A stretch of 64,000 nt of DNA from Gammaproteobacteria bacterium (GCA_028819075.1 JAPPMM010000040.1:124001-188000), one strand, 5' to 3'; counted from the first letter of the stretch, positions 9,283 to 19,832 are shown. The notes: generated from the letters alone by a model not told the origin. Numbers and translations: made by a program.

Positions 9283-10773
9283 ATGGCCCGTTCCGACGAC
9301 CAACCATCCGCCAACGCCGGACGCCTCTTCCGGGGCAGTTGCGTCGCCCTCATCGCGACATCGGTTGCGTTCGCGACCGTGGGCGCCGTCATGCTCGACC
9401 TCAAGAACGAGTTCGTGCTCACCAACGAGCAGGTGGGCTGGATCGGAGGCGCCGCGCTGTGGGGGTTCGCGCTCTCCCAGGTGGTCTTCGCGCCGCTGGC
9501 CGACACCCTGGGCTTCCGAACCCTGCTGCGCACGGCGTTCGCGGCGCACCTCATCGGCACAATTACGCTGATGCTCGGGGGGAGCTTCGCGTACCTCTTC
9601 ACCGGCGCACTGATCATCTCCATGGGGAACGGGCTGGTGGAAGCCGCGTGCAACCCCCTGGTGGCGGCTCTCTACCCCGGCGACAAGACCGTCAAGCTGA
9701 ACAACTTCCACGTCTGGTTCCCCGGCGGGATCGTGCTGGGCGGACTGGCCGCGTTCGGGCTCGATCAACTGGCGGCTTCGTCGGCGGGACTGGAGGCCCT
9801 GGGGGAGTGGCGGGTAAAGATTGCGCTGATCGTCATCCCGACCCTGATCTACGGCCACATGCTGCTGCGGGAACGGTTCCCGCCCACGGAAGGGGTGCAG
9901 GCGGGCGTGTCGGTAGGGGAGATGTTCCGCGCCGCGCTCACCACGCCGTTCATGCTGCTCATGCTGTTCGCGATGACGATGACCGCTTCCATCGAGATCG
10001 GGCCCACCCGCTGGGTCCCGGCGGTGCTGGAAGCGGGCGGCATTCCCGGCATCCTGGTGCTGGTATGGATCAACGGGCTGATGGCGGTGCTGCGCCACCG
10101 GGCCGGGACGGTGGTCCACCGGCTCTCGCCGCCGGGCCTGCTGCTGGTGTCGGCGGCCCTCTCCGGCGTCGGGTTGCTCGCCTTCAGTTACGCGTCCGGG
10201 ACGGCGGCGGTGTTCCTCACCGCGACGATCTTCGCCGTGGGCATCTGCTACATCTGGCCCACCATGCTGGGCGTGGTCTCGGAGCGGGTGCCGAAGAGCG
10301 GCGCGCTCGGGCTCGGGCTGATGGGTGCGGTGGGGATGGCGACGACCGGGCTGGTGACCGCGCCCCAGATGGGCCGCGTCGCCGACGTGTACGCCCACGA
10401 CCAGCTTCCGGTGGCGGAGGTGGTGGCGCTGTTCGAGCGCGCCGAGGGCGAGCTGGCGACCGTGCCGGGACCGGACGCGAGCGCCGCGCGCGCAGCGGCT
10501 GTCGAGGTGGTGGACGAATACCAGGCGGCGGGCGCCCTGCCCTCCCCCGCCACCGCCAACGCGCTCCGGCAGATCATCGACTCCGGGGCGGGTGAAGGCC
10601 TCACCGGGGATGCGCAGGCGATCCTCGGTCCGGCGGACAACTTCGGGGGACGCATCTCCTTCCGTTACCTGGTGCCGCTTTGCGCCGTCCTCATGGTGAT
10701 CTTCGGCGTGTTGCAGGCGCGCGCCCGACGGGAAGGCGGATATCGGGCGCGGCGGATCGCCGACGCCGCATGA
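9283..10773 (+). CDS. MFS transporter
   Basis: The product is a 496-residue major facilitator permease in the cytoplasmic membrane. The first helices carry GWIGGAALWGFALSQVVF and the loop-2/3 motif PLADTLGFRTLLRTAF. A hydrophilic stretch of about 90 residues (acidic, Ala-rich, around residues 370-460) interrupts the last two helices, which is longer than usual for the family. It lies 26 bases behind the dehydrogenase small subunit and seven bases before a second Gfo/Idh gene. It is therefore the likely uptake system for the oxidised sugar or released aglycone. Substrate not predictable from sequence alone. Confidence 0.85.
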   Translation: MARSDDQPSANAGRLFRGSCVALIATSVAFATVGAVMLDLKNEFVLTNEQVGWIGGAALWGFALSQVVFAPLADTLGFRTLLRTAFAAHLIGTITLMLGGSFAYLFTGALIISMGNGLVEAACNPLVAALYPGDKTVKLNNFHVWFPGGIVLGGLAAFGLDQLAASSAGLEALGEWRVKIALIVIPTLIYGHMLLRERFPPTEGVQAGVSVGEMFRAALTTPFMLLMLFAMTMTASIEIGPTRWVPAVLEAGGIPGILVLVWINGLMAVLRHRAGTVVHRLSPPGLLLVSAALSGVGLLAFSYASGTAAVFLTATIFAVGICYIWPTMLGVVSERVPKSGALGLGLMGAVGMATTGLVTAPQMGRVADVYAHDQLPVAEVVALFERAEGELATVPGPDASAARAAAVEVVDEYQAAGALPSPATANALRQIIDSGAGEGLTGDAQAILGPADNFGGRISFRYLVPLCAVLMVIFGVLQARARREGGYRARRIADAA

Positions 10774-10780
10774 GGCGGCC

Positions 10781-11968
10781 TTGATTCTCCGCTACGGCAT
10801 GGTCGGAGGCGGACCGGGCGCCTTCATCGGTCCGGTGCACCGCATGGCCGCCGCCCTCGATGGCGATTGGCGGCTGTGCGCGGGCGCATTCTCGGCGGAC
10901 GCGGACCAATCGCGAGGCACCGGCGCCCATCTGGGGCTTGCGTCGGATCGTGTATACGGGTCCTGGCGGGAGATGGTGGAGACGGAGGCGACACTTCCGC
11001 CCGATGAGCGCATCCACACGGTGGCGATCGTCACCCCCAACCACCTGCACCATCCGATGGCGCGCGCTTTTCTGGAGCGGGGCATTCACGTCGTCTGCGA
11101 CAAGCCGTTGGCGGTGACCGTGGAGGAGGCCGACGACCTGTGCCGCATGGCCGCGTCGACCGGCCTCGTCTTCGCGGTGACCTACAACTACTCCGGCTAC
11201 CCACTGGTTAAGGAGGCGCGCGCGCGGGTGCGGGGCGGCGCCGTCGGCAAGGCGCGCAAGGTCGTGGTGGAGTATTCTCAGGGGTGGCTCGCGGAGCTGC
11301 TCGAGGCGGAGGGACACAAGCAGGCGGAGTGGCGCGCCGACACCGCGCGGGGGGGGCCGTCCGCGGTGCTGGGGGACATCGGATCTCACGCACACCACCT
11401 GATGCGCTACGTGACCGGCCTGGAGGTGCAGCGCCTGTTCGCCGACCTGGGCACCGTGGTGGCCGGCCGCACCGCCCACGACGACGCGGTGGTGCTGCTC
11501 GAGCTGGACGGCGGGGTCCGTGGCGTGCTGATGGCGTCCCAGATCGCCACCGGCGAGCGCAACCACCTGCGCCTGCGCGTCTACGGCAGCGAGGGCGGAC
11601 TCGACTGGAACCAGGAGGAGCCGAATCGCCTTCGCCTCCTGCGGCCGGACGGCTCGGTGGAGGTGGTGCACCGCGCCGCCGGCACCCGCGCGCCCATGGC
11701 CGCGGCCGCCACCCGCCTGCCCGGCGGCCACCCGGAGGGCTTCGTGGAGGCGTTCGCGAACCTCTATGGTGAAGTGGCGAGGGCGGTGCGGGGGCGGGAC
11801 TGCGGGGGCGGTCCCACGGTCCACGATCCGGCGACGGGAGGCGACAAGGCCCCCGAGCCCGACTTCCCCACCGTCCGCGACGGCGCCCGCGGGATCCACT
11901 TCATCGACGCCGCGATCCGGAGCCAGGAGGCGGGCGCCTGGATCGAGACAGACTACACGCCTCCCTGA
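10781..11968 (+). CDS. cytoplasmic Gfo/Idh/MocA family oxidoreductase
   Basis: This 395-residue NAD(P)-dependent oxidoreductase lacks a signal peptide, unlike the exported paralogue at the head of the cluster. The Rossmann motif is GGGPGAFIGPVHR at residues 8-20; the catalytic-type lysine is in CDKPLAVTVEEAD. The substrate domain contains GPSAVLGDIGSHAHHLMRYV, whose GDIGxHxxH pattern is typical. The start is TTG with gagg five bases upstream; no ATG is available near the Rossmann fold. With an exported and a cytoplasmic Gfo/Idh in the same operon, the pathway may oxidise outside and re-reduce inside after uptake (inference). Confidence 0.88.
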   Translation: MILRYGMVGGGPGAFIGPVHRMAAALDGDWRLCAGAFSADADQSRGTGAHLGLASDRVYGSWREMVETEATLPPDERIHTVAIVTPNHLHHPMARAFLERGIHVVCDKPLAVTVEEADDLCRMAASTGLVFAVTYNYSGYPLVKEARARVRGGAVGKARKVVVEYSQGWLAELLEAEGHKQAEWRADTARGGPSAVLGDIGSHAHHLMRYVTGLEVQRLFADLGTVVAGRTAHDDAVVLLELDGGVRGVLMASQIATGERNHLRLRVYGSEGGLDWNQEEPNRLRLLRPDGSVEVVHRAAGTRAPMAAAATRLPGGHPEGFVEAFANLYGEVARAVRGRDCGGGPTVHDPATGGDKAPEPDFPTVRDGARGIHFIDAAIRSQEAGAWIETDYTPP

Positions 11969-12035
11969 TTCCGCGATTTCGCCGTGCCCAACCAGGGCCA
12001 AAACGTTCCAGGCCGGTTCGGAGTCGACCCCGATC

Positions 12036-13489
12036 ATGACATCAAGCAGCCCACAACCTCACCCCCACGCGACCGCGAACGCGTCCGGCGATCTCCAGAT
12101 GGAGCCGCCGGAGATGCTCGCGCTGGCCCGCGAGACCGCCGAACTCCTGGTGGAGCGGATCGCAAATCTGCCTTCCGAAGGCGCCTGGGACGGCGAATTC
12201 AAGCAGGGACTCGACCACCTGATGGTGGAGCCGCCCGAACATGGCTCTCCGGCAGCGGACGTGCTCCGGCGAGCCACGCGCGACATCCTTCCCCTGACGT
12301 TGCGCCTGGACCACCCGCGCTGCTTCGGATTCGTGCCGTCATCACCCACCTGGCCCGGCGTCCTGGCCGATTTCATCGCCGCGGGCTACAACGCCAACAC
12401 CATCAGTTGGCTGGTCGCGAGCGGCCCCAGCCAGATCGAACTGGTCGTAGTCGACTGGATGCGCCGGTGGCTGGGATATCCCGGGAGCGCCGGAGGGCTC
12501 ATGACGAGCGGTGGCTCGGCAGCCGCGCTCGACGCCTTCGTCGCCGCCCGCGAAGCGGCAGGAAACCCGGAGCGCGCCGCCGTATACATGAGCGACCAGA
12601 GCCACAGCGCACAGATCCGCGCGGCCAGGATCGTCGGCGTTCGGCCCGAGTGCGTGCGGCGGGTGACGAGCGACGCCCACTTTCGACTTGACATGGAGGC
12701 GCTGGCGGACGCCGTGGCCGGCGACCGCGCCGCCGGCCTCCATCCCATCGCCGTGTGCGCGAATGCCGGCGCCGGCAGCACGGGTGCCATCGACCCCCTC
12801 GAACCGATGGCGGACTACTGCGAGGCCGAGAACATCTGGATGCACGTCGATGCCGCGTACGGCGGATTCGCGGCCATTACCGAGAAGGGCAGGAAGATGC
12901 TGAAGGGGATCGAGCGGGCTGACTCGATCGGGCTCGATGCGCACAAGTGGTTCTTCCAGCCGTACGAGGCAGGCTGTCTTCTGGTAAAGAACGCGGAAAC
13001 CCTCGAACATGCGTTCCGCGTTCCACATGACATGCTGCAGGACTCGGTGTGGGGTGCAAACCACCCGAACTTCTCGGACCGTGGCCTGCAACACAGTCGC
13101 CTGTTTCGCGCGCTCAAGATCTGGATGTCGGTCCAGACCTTCGGGATGGCTGCGTTCCGGCGCGCGGTTTCGCTGGGGATGGAGCTGGCCAGCCGGGCGG
13201 AGGACTACATCAGCGCGAGCCCGGTCCTGGAAGGGATGACGCGCGCCTCGCTGGGCATCGTGTGCTTCCGGGTCAACCCCGCAGGCGGCGGCCTCGATGA
13301 AGCATCCCTGGACGCGATCAACCGCAAAGTACTCTCCCGGGTTTTCTGGGAGGATCGCGCGTTCATGTCGTCGACGCTTGTCGCCCGGCGTTTCGCGCTT
13401 CGAATGTGCATCCTCAACCACACGACCACCTGGGACGACGTGCGAGAGACCCTGAAGACCGCCGAGCGGTTCGGGACCGAGGCGCTGGC

Positions 13490-13493
<4 letters not shown>
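12036..13493 (+). CDS. PLP-dependent group II decarboxylase (aromatic amino acid/glutamate type)
   Basis: This 485-residue pyridoxal-phosphate enzyme has the group II decarboxylase landmarks. These are [20 protein letters not shown] near the N-terminus, [20 protein letters not shown] (phosphate site), [12 protein letters not shown], the Asp of [10 protein letters not shown] and the Schiff-base Lys in [15 protein letters not shown]. It is of the length and type of aromatic-L-amino-acid or tyrosine decarboxylases and should yield an amine plus CO2. It begins 67 bases after the Gfo/Idh gene and shares a TTGA overlap with the TIM-barrel gene after it. Its presence in a sugar cluster is unusual and suggests an amino-acid-containing substrate. 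Confidence 0.88.
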
Positions 13494-14506
<1,013 letters not shown>

Positions 14507-14659
14507 CTCACGCCGCATCACTCGGGCGACAAGGGGTTGACGCACCCGCATGGGCCATGATCGTCCGTCAGACGGCCGCCTACAGTCTTTCGGACTCGGG
14601 TCGCCCGCGCTTATGTTGCGGCGTCTCTTGTCTTCCGGTCTCCTTCTCGCGGTGGGTCA

Positions 14660-16285
14660 ATGGTCACACGAACGATCACAGCGATACTGGTCGCCTTGGT
14701 AGTCACTCCCACGGTCCTGTCGGCCGCGCAGAGCCTCTCCGACGATGAACTCGAGCCTCTCGTGGCCCGTGTGGAAGAGGGCGTACTCGAGCGCGCCAAG
14801 CTGGCCCAGGTCATGGTGGACAAGATCTTCTCCTTCTCCGAGCTGGGGCAGCAGGAGATCGAGACCTCGGCCTACGTTACGGGGATCCTGGAGGAGAACG
14901 GCTTTACCATCGAGCGCGCACCCTCCGGAATTCCGACCGCCTGGTTCGCGCGCTGGGGAAGCGGCAGGCCGGTCATCTCCTTCGGGTCCGACATCGACGG
15001 CATCCCCAAGGCCAACCAGAAGCCCGGCGTGGCGTACCACGACCCGCTGATTCCCGGCGCCCCCGGCCACGGCGAGGGCCACAACTCGGGACAGGCCGTA
15101 AACGTGGTGGCGGCGCTCGCGCTCAAGGACGTCATGGAGGCCGAGGGCATCGAGGGCACGCTCGTGCTCTGGCCCGGGGTCGCCGAGGAGCAGCTGGGCT
15201 CGAAGGCCTGGTACGTGCGCGACGGCTATCTCGAGGACATCGACATCACCCTCTTCACGCACGTGAGCAGCAACCTGTCGGTGAGCTGGGGCCAGGGCGG
15301 CGGGACGGGGCTCGTCTCCGTGGAGTTCACCTTCGCGGGCGAGGCGGCGCACGGCGCCGGCGCTCCCTGGCGGGGCCGCAGCGCGCTGGACGCGGTCGAG
15401 CTGATGAACGTCGCCTGGAACTTCCGGCGCGAGCATCTGCGGCCCGACCAGCGCTCCCACTACGTGATCAGCGACGGTGGCGATCAGCCGAACGTCGTGC
15501 CGCCGAGCGCCTCGGTATGGTATTTCATCCGCGAGATGGACTACGAGGACATCAAGCGCAACTTCGACACCGCGATCCGCATCGCCGAAGGCGCGGCCAT
15601 GATGACCGACACCGAAATGTCGTACCGGATCATCGGAACCGCCTGGCCGAGGCACTTCAACAGGGTCGTGGCCGAGACCATGTACGAACACATCGAGGAC
15701 GTCGGGCTTCCGGAGTGGACCGACGACGACCACGACTTCGCGAGCGCGGTGCAGGAATCGGTGGGAAGCGTCCCGTCGGGGATGCCGATCACCCTGTCGC
15801 CCCTGGGTGAGCCGGGGCCGCGCCGGAGCGGCGGATCCGACGATATCGGCGATATCTCGTGGAACGTGCCCACGGTGACCCTGCGCTTCCCGTCCAACGT
15901 GCCGGGGCTTCCGGGCCACCACTGGTCGAGCGCCATGGCGATGGCCACCCCGATCGCGCACAAGGGCGCGGTGGCCGGCGCGCGCGTGATGGCCCGCACC
16001 GCGCTCCAGCTCTTCGCCCAGCCGGAGCTGGTCGACGAGGCCTGGACCTACTTCCGGGAGGAACAGACGGCGGCCGTGGAGTATATCCCCTTCATCGGCC
16101 CCGACGACCCTCCGCCCATCGATCTCAACAAGGAGATCATGGACGCGTATCGTCCGCTCCTCGAGCAGTTCTACTATGACGAAACCCGCTTCGAGACGTA
16201 TCTTGAGCAGTTGGGGATCACGTATCCCACGCTCTCGCGGCCGGTTTCCCAGGAAGACCGGCAGGACACCCCGGGATCGAACTGA
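14660..16285 (+). CDS. M20D amidohydrolase, aminobenzoyl-glutamate hydrolase (AbgB)-like
   Basis: The protein is a 541-residue zinc amidohydrolase with an N-terminal signal peptide (about 22 residues). Family features are ISFGSDIDGIPKANQ, the metal motif GHGEGHNSGQAVNVVAA, WPGVAEEQLGSKAWYVRDG, and a dimerisation domain starting at VSVEFTFAGEAAHGAGAPW. The C-terminal segment LPGHHWSSAMAMATPIAHKG is characteristic of the AbgB subgroup. Homologues cleave p-aminobenzoyl-glutamate or other N-acyl amino acids. Export to the periplasm is inferred from the signal peptide. The 153-base gap upstream suggests a promoter of its own; a TTGACG near 14532 is present but no convincing -10 was found. Confidence 0.88.
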   Translation: MVTRTITAILVALVVTPTVLSAAQSLSDDELEPLVARVEEGVLERAKLAQVMVDKIFSFSELGQQEIETSAYVTGILEENGFTIERAPSGIPTAWFARWGSGRPVISFGSDIDGIPKANQKPGVAYHDPLIPGAPGHGEGHNSGQAVNVVAALALKDVMEAEGIEGTLVLWPGVAEEQLGSKAWYVRDGYLEDIDITLFTHVSSNLSVSWGQGGGTGLVSVEFTFAGEAAHGAGAPWRGRSALDAVELMNVAWNFRREHLRPDQRSHYVISDGGDQPNVVPPSASVWYFIREMDYEDIKRNFDTAIRIAEGAAMMTDTEMSYRIIGTAWPRHFNRVVAETMYEHIEDVGLPEWTDDDHDFASAVQESVGSVPSGMPITLSPLGEPGPRRSGGSDDIGDISWNVPTVTLRFPSNVPGLPGHHWSSAMAMATPIAHKGAVAGARVMARTALQLFAQPELVDEAWTYFREEQTAAVEYIPFIGPDDPPPIDLNKEIMDAYRPLLEQFYYDETRFETYLEQLGITYPTLSRPVSQEDRQDTPGSN

Positions 16286-16310
16286 GGACTTTCACAACCG
16301 GAGTTTTCCG

Positions 16311-16814
16311 ATGATCGACGCCAGCCGCAGGCTTCTCTCCGCTGCCGCCGCCATGCTGTTTGTGGTGCCCCTTACCGGCGCGGGCGGCCTCCCGGAGGCC
16401 GTAGCGGAACCCCCGGTCGATGCAGCCTCCGTTGTTTCCGCCGACGATCCCACCGAGGTGGGCTGGCGCCTTCTGGCCAGCCTCAACTACCGCACCGGCG
16501 AGACGGGCGAGGAGCTGGCCGCTCTTTCGGGCAAGCTCGTCAAGATTCCCGGGTTCACGGTGCCGCTCGAGGACTGGGCGTCTTCGGCGACGGAATTCCT
16601 CCTCGTGCCCTACGTCGGCGCCTGCATCCACACGCCGCCTCCGCCGCCTAACCAGCTCGTCTACATCCAGATGGATGAAGGAAAGCGCGCGACGATGGAC
16701 GGGTGGAACCCGGTGTGGGTCGAGGGCGTGCTCGAGATCGAAATGACCGAGAGCGTGTACGGCTACGTCGGCTTCACCATCACCGGCCAGCGCGTCTATC
16801 CGTACGGTTCCTGA
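16311..16814 (+). CDS. DUF3299 domain protein
   Basis: This is a 167-residue exported protein with a signal peptide ending around residue 32. The DUF3299 core has GKLVKIPGFTVPLE, then FLLVPYVGACIHTPPPPPNQ with its conserved Cys and Pro run. Next come MDGWNPVWVEGVLEIE and GYVGFTITGQRVYPY at the C-terminus. The family is often encoded beside an ABC ATPase/permease pair in metal-responsive (zinc-type) loci of Gammaproteobacteria, and the same arrangement recurs here. It lies 25 bases behind the amidohydrolase, preceded by cggag. A strong terminator directly after it separates its transcript from the ABC genes. Confidence 0.85.
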   Translation: MIDASRRLLSAAAAMLFVVPLTGAGGLPEAVAEPPVDAASVVSADDPTEVGWRLLASLNYRTGETGEELAALSGKLVKIPGFTVPLEDWASSATEFLLVPYVGACIHTPPPPPNQLVYIQMDEGKRATMDGWNPVWVEGVLEIEMTESVYGYVGFTITGQRVYPYGS

Positions 16815-16844
16815 TCCGCGGATGCAGCCAGCTGCTTGCATCAA

Positions 16845-16881
16845 GCGCGCCCTCGCCTGAGTCGAGGGCGCGCGTTTTTTT
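16845..16881 (+). terminator. intrinsic terminator after the DUF3299 gene
   Basis: A perfect 11-bp stem (GCGCGCCCTCG and CGAGGGCGCGC) with a 7-base loop is followed by G and seven Ts. It is the only textbook rho-independent terminator noticed in the window. It ends the amidohydrolase-DUF3299 transcript 31 bases after the stop codon. Confidence 0.92.
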
Positions 16882-16914
16882 GGTGAGACGACGTTCGCAG
16901 GGAGACCCCAATAG

Positions 16915-17598
16915 ATGAGCCTCGCGATCGATCTCCGGCGTCTGCGCTTCCGCTACGGTGGAGGTCCCTGGGTGCTGGACATCCCCGAGCTGACTCTCGA
17001 ACGCGGCGAGCGCGCGTTCCTGTTCGGCCCCAGCGGCAGCGGCAAGACCACGCTGCTCGGGGTGCTGGCGGGGGTCCTGGAAGCGAACGAGGGCGAGGTC
17101 AGGGTGCTGGGCGAGGACCTCGCCTCACTCTCGGGCGCACAGCGGGACGCCTTCCGGGCGGAGCACATCGGCTATGTCTTCCAGATGTTCAACCTCATCC
17201 CCTACCTGTCGGTGCTCGACAACATCGCGCTCCCCGCGCGGATGGACCCCGCACGCCGGGCCCGGCTGGACGGCGCTGGAGTCAAGGAGACCGCCGCGCT
17301 GCTGGCCGATCATCTCCAGATCGGCGATCTGCTGAAGAAGCCGGTTACGGAGCTATCGGTGGGTCAGCAGCAGCGCGTGGCCGCCTGCCGGGCGCTCATC
17401 GGCGCCCCGGAGCTCATCGTCGCCGACGAACCCACCTCCTCCCTGGATTTCGACCGCCGTGAGGCCTTCCTCGAACTGCTCTTCCAGGAGTGCGAGCGCG
17501 CCGGCGCCACGCTGGTGTTCGTGAGCCACGACCGCACGCTGGAGGGCATGTTCTCCCGCACGATCTCCCTCCCCGACATCAACAGGGCGGTGCTCTGA
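16915..17598 (+). CDS. ABC transporter ATP-binding protein (LolD/MacB type)
   Basis: This 227-residue cytoplasmic ATPase has Walker A GPSGSGKTTLL (residues 39-49), the Q-loop YVFQMFNLIPYLS, the signature SVGQQQRVAACRAL, Walker B LIVADEPTSSLD and the H-loop FVSHDRT. The PYLSVLDN element after the Q-loop is typical of the MacB/LolD/FtsE branch, which works by mechanotransmission. Its stop overlaps the permease start (TGATG), so the two proteins form one transporter. It starts 33 bases after the terminator, so a promoter must lie in that short space or transcription reads through. Confidence 0.93.
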   Translation: MSLAIDLRRLRFRYGGGPWVLDIPELTLERGERAFLFGPSGSGKTTLLGVLAGVLEANEGEVRVLGEDLASLSGAQRDAFRAEHIGYVFQMFNLIPYLSVLDNIALPARMDPARRARLDGAGVKETAALLADHLQIGDLLKKPVTELSVGQQQRVAACRALIGAPELIVADEPTSSLDFDRREAFLELLFQECERAGATLVFVSHDRTLEGMFSRTISLPDINRAVL

Positions 17599-18863
17599 TG
17601 CTGGTTTTCGACCTCGCACTCAAGTCGCTCCGCAACCGCGCCTTCAGCACCTCGCTCACGGTGGGCTCCATCGCGCTCAGCGTCGCCCTCCTGATCGGCG
17701 TCGAGAACGTGCGCGTGGGCATGCGCGAGAGCTTTTCCAACACCATCAGCCAGACCGATCTGATCGTGGGTACCAAGGGCGGCACGATTCAACTGCTGCT
17801 GTATTCGGTCTTCGGCATGGGATCGCCGACCAACAACCTCACCTGGGACACCTACCGCGAGTGGGCCGAGCATCCCGCCATCGAGTGGACCATCCCCTAC
17901 GGCCTGGGCGACAGCCACAGGGGATTCCGGGTCATCGGCACCAACGAGGACTTCTACCGCCACTACCGGTATCGCGGGGGGCAGGCCATCGCGCTGGCCC
18001 AAGGCCGGCCCGGCTCCGGGGTGTTCGATGTAACCCTGGGCGCGGATGTGGCGAGCGAACTGGGCTACGAGCTCGGCGACGAGGTCGCGGTGACCCACGG
18101 GATCGGTGAGGTGGGCTTCCTGAACCACGACCAGATGCCGTTCACGGTCGTGGGCATCCTCGACAAGACCTTCACCCCGGTCGACCGCGCGGTCTACGTC
18201 ACCCTGGAGGGCATCGAGGCCATCCACTTCGGATGGGAGGACGGCGCGCCGCCCATGCCGGGCGAAGAGCAGACGCGCGAGGAAGTGCTCGCGATGGGTG
18301 AGATAGAGATCACCCAGGTGACGTCGTTCTTCGTGGGGGCGACGAACCGGAGGGACGTGCTCCGGCTGCAGCGCGAGGTCAACGACTACGAGGGCGAGCC
18401 GATGATGGCTGTCATCCCGGGGCTGGCATTGAACGAGATGTGGCAGGGGATCGGCTACGCCGAGACCGGACTCCGGGTGGTGACGATCTTCGTCGTGCTG
18501 GTGGGACTGCTGGGCATGCTGGTGTCGCTCTACACGTCGCTCAACGAGCGCAGGCGCGAGATGGCGATCCTGCGGGCCGTCGGAGCCGGACCCAACCGGA
18601 TCGTCTCGCTGCTGGTGCTCGAATCGGTGTGCCTGGCCGCGGCGGGGGCGATCGGCGGACTGGCGCTGGTGTACGTGCTGCTCTCAGCCGGGCAGCCCAT
18701 CGTCGAGGCGCAGGTGGGGCTCTTCATCCCGATCCGGCCACCCGGCTCGATCGAGTTGCTCTTCCTCGGCGCCGTGGTGACGGCCGGATTCCTGATGGGC
18801 TTCGTGCCCGCTCTCAAGGCCTACCGCACCGCCCTCCACGACGGGCTGGCGGTGCGGGTGTAG
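17598..18863 (+). CDS. ABC transporter permease with MacB periplasmic core and FtsX domain
   Basis: The protein is a 421-residue type VII permease. The N-terminal helix (residues 15-35) is followed by a periplasmic MacB_PCD-like domain of about 230 residues. Three C-terminal FtsX helices follow, with NERRREMAILRAVGAGPNRI between the first two and FLMGFVPALKAYRTAL near the end. It partners the ATPase encoded just upstream. With DUF3299 nearby, a role in metal-linked envelope export or uptake is possible. Lipoprotein or antibiotic export is the alternative for this family. It ends six bases before the convergent MBL gene, with no terminator seen between. Confidence 0.9.
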   Translation: MLVFDLALKSLRNRAFSTSLTVGSIALSVALLIGVENVRVGMRESFSNTISQTDLIVGTKGGTIQLLLYSVFGMGSPTNNLTWDTYREWAEHPAIEWTIPYGLGDSHRGFRVIGTNEDFYRHYRYRGGQAIALAQGRPGSGVFDVTLGADVASELGYELGDEVAVTHGIGEVGFLNHDQMPFTVVGILDKTFTPVDRAVYVTLEGIEAIHFGWEDGAPPMPGEEQTREEVLAMGEIEITQVTSFFVGATNRRDVLRLQREVNDYEGEPMMAVIPGLALNEMWQGIGYAETGLRVVTIFVVLVGLLGMLVSLYTSLNERRREMAILRAVGAGPNRIVSLLVLESVCLAAAGAIGGLALVYVLLSAGQPIVEAQVGLFIPIRPPGSIELLFLGAVVTAGFLMGFVPALKAYRTALHDGLAVRV

Positions 18864-18869
18864 GGGGGC

Positions 18870-19748
18870 TCAGCTCGAAGCCAGCCAGCGGTAGACGGCG
18901 CCGACGTTCAGCGGGAACCACTCCTCGTACTGACCCCAGTGGGCGTAGTCGTCCAGGCGCACCTGGGCCATGGCTTCCTCTTCGGACAGGCCGTCGTCGA
19001 GCGCTGCCTGGACGGCGTCCCGCAGGTCCGCGTAGTAGGCGAGTTGACGCTCGATGGTGCCCCGGTCCCCCACGGTTCCGTGCCCGAAGACCATGGTCTC
19101 GAAGGGGATTTCCATCAGCAGGTCCAGCGCCACGTAGAACTCGTCGAAATACCAGCCCGGGAGGTCACGGAACCCGACTCGGTCGTTGCTGACGAAGTCC
19201 ACCGCGAAGGCGATGCGCTCCTCGGGGAGAAACGTCACGATCAGGTTGTCGCTGTGGCTCCGCCCCAGATAGTGGAGTTCGATGGCACGGCCGCCGAAGC
19301 GGAGCGTCATCTCGTCGGAGAAGGTCAGGTCCGGAGGCGGCAGATCGGGATCGGCGCGCTCCAGGATGATGGGCAGCGCGTTCTCCTGGGCGATGATCGG
19401 GACGTCGTCGCCGAACTCGGCCAGGAGCGCGGGTGCCCCGGTGGCGTGGTCGGCGTCGCTGTGGCTGTAGACGATGGCCGCGAGCGGCTTGTCCGGGACC
19501 GCGCCGCGAATGGCGCCCGCGAGGCCGGCGGCCGCCTCCATCGAGATGGGGTCGACCGCCACCACGCCGTCGTCGGTGTCGACGAAGAACGCGTTGTGCG
19601 TGCCCGCGTTGTACCAGAAGACTCCGTCGGCTACCTGGCTGGTGGCGGGGTCCATGGCGGGAGTCTGTTCGGCTGTGTCGGCACAGGCGCCGAGGGTCAG
19701 GACGAAAGTGGCCGCAATCGGAATGGGGGTACGAATGGGACGGGTCAT
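18870..19748 (-). CDS. MBL-fold metallo-hydrolase lipoprotein
   Basis: This is a 292-residue metallo-beta-lactamase-fold hydrolase anchored as a lipoprotein (lipobox LGAC, Cys22). The metal motif is YSHSDADHATG (HxDADH variant of HxHxDH), with later ligands in LHYLGRSHSDNLIV, FAVDFVSNDR and VFGHGTVGDRG. It resembles quinoprotein-relay or glyoxalase-like subgroups rather than true beta-lactamases. The start at 19748 was chosen because the lipoprotein signal begins there, although the frame is open upstream. It is divergent from the sialidase-like gene, and the gap between them holds an 11-bp tandem repeat. Confidence 0.85.
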   Translation of the reverse strand: MTRPIRTPIPIAATFVLTLGACADTAEQTPAMDPATSQVADGVFWYNAGTHNAFFVDTDDGVVAVDPISMEAAAGLAGAIRGAVPDKPLAAIVYSHSDADHATGAPALLAEFGDDVPIIAQENALPIILERADPDLPPPDLTFSDEMTLRFGGRAIELHYLGRSHSDNLIVTFLPEERIAFAVDFVSNDRVGFRDLPGWYFDEFYVALDLLMEIPFETMVFGHGTVGDRGTIERQLAYYADLRDAVQAALDDGLSEEEAMAQVRLDDYAHWGQYEEWFPLNVGAVYRWLASS

Positions 19749-19810
19749 GCGGTCATCCTCCTCCGGGGGCGGGATGGGATCGAGCAGGGCTCCCTCTCGG
19801 CAACCGCACT

Positions 19811-19832
19811 CTGTAATACTCCTGTAATACTC
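19811..19832. repeat. perfect tandem 11-bp repeat in a divergent intergenic region
   Basis: The unit CTGTAATACTC occurs twice head to tail. The period of 11 bases is about one helical turn, so two protein protomers could bind the same face of DNA. It lies 63 bases upstream of the MBL gene and 135 bases upstream of the sialidase-like gene, and it is A+T-rich against a G+C-rich background. An operator or UP-like element is possible; nothing else supports that. Confidence 0.6.

Noticed and set aside
19811..19832. Start of a CRISPR array
   Set aside because: The units are 11 bases, adjoining without spacers, and no cas gene is present. No CRISPR-like array was seen anywhere in the window.
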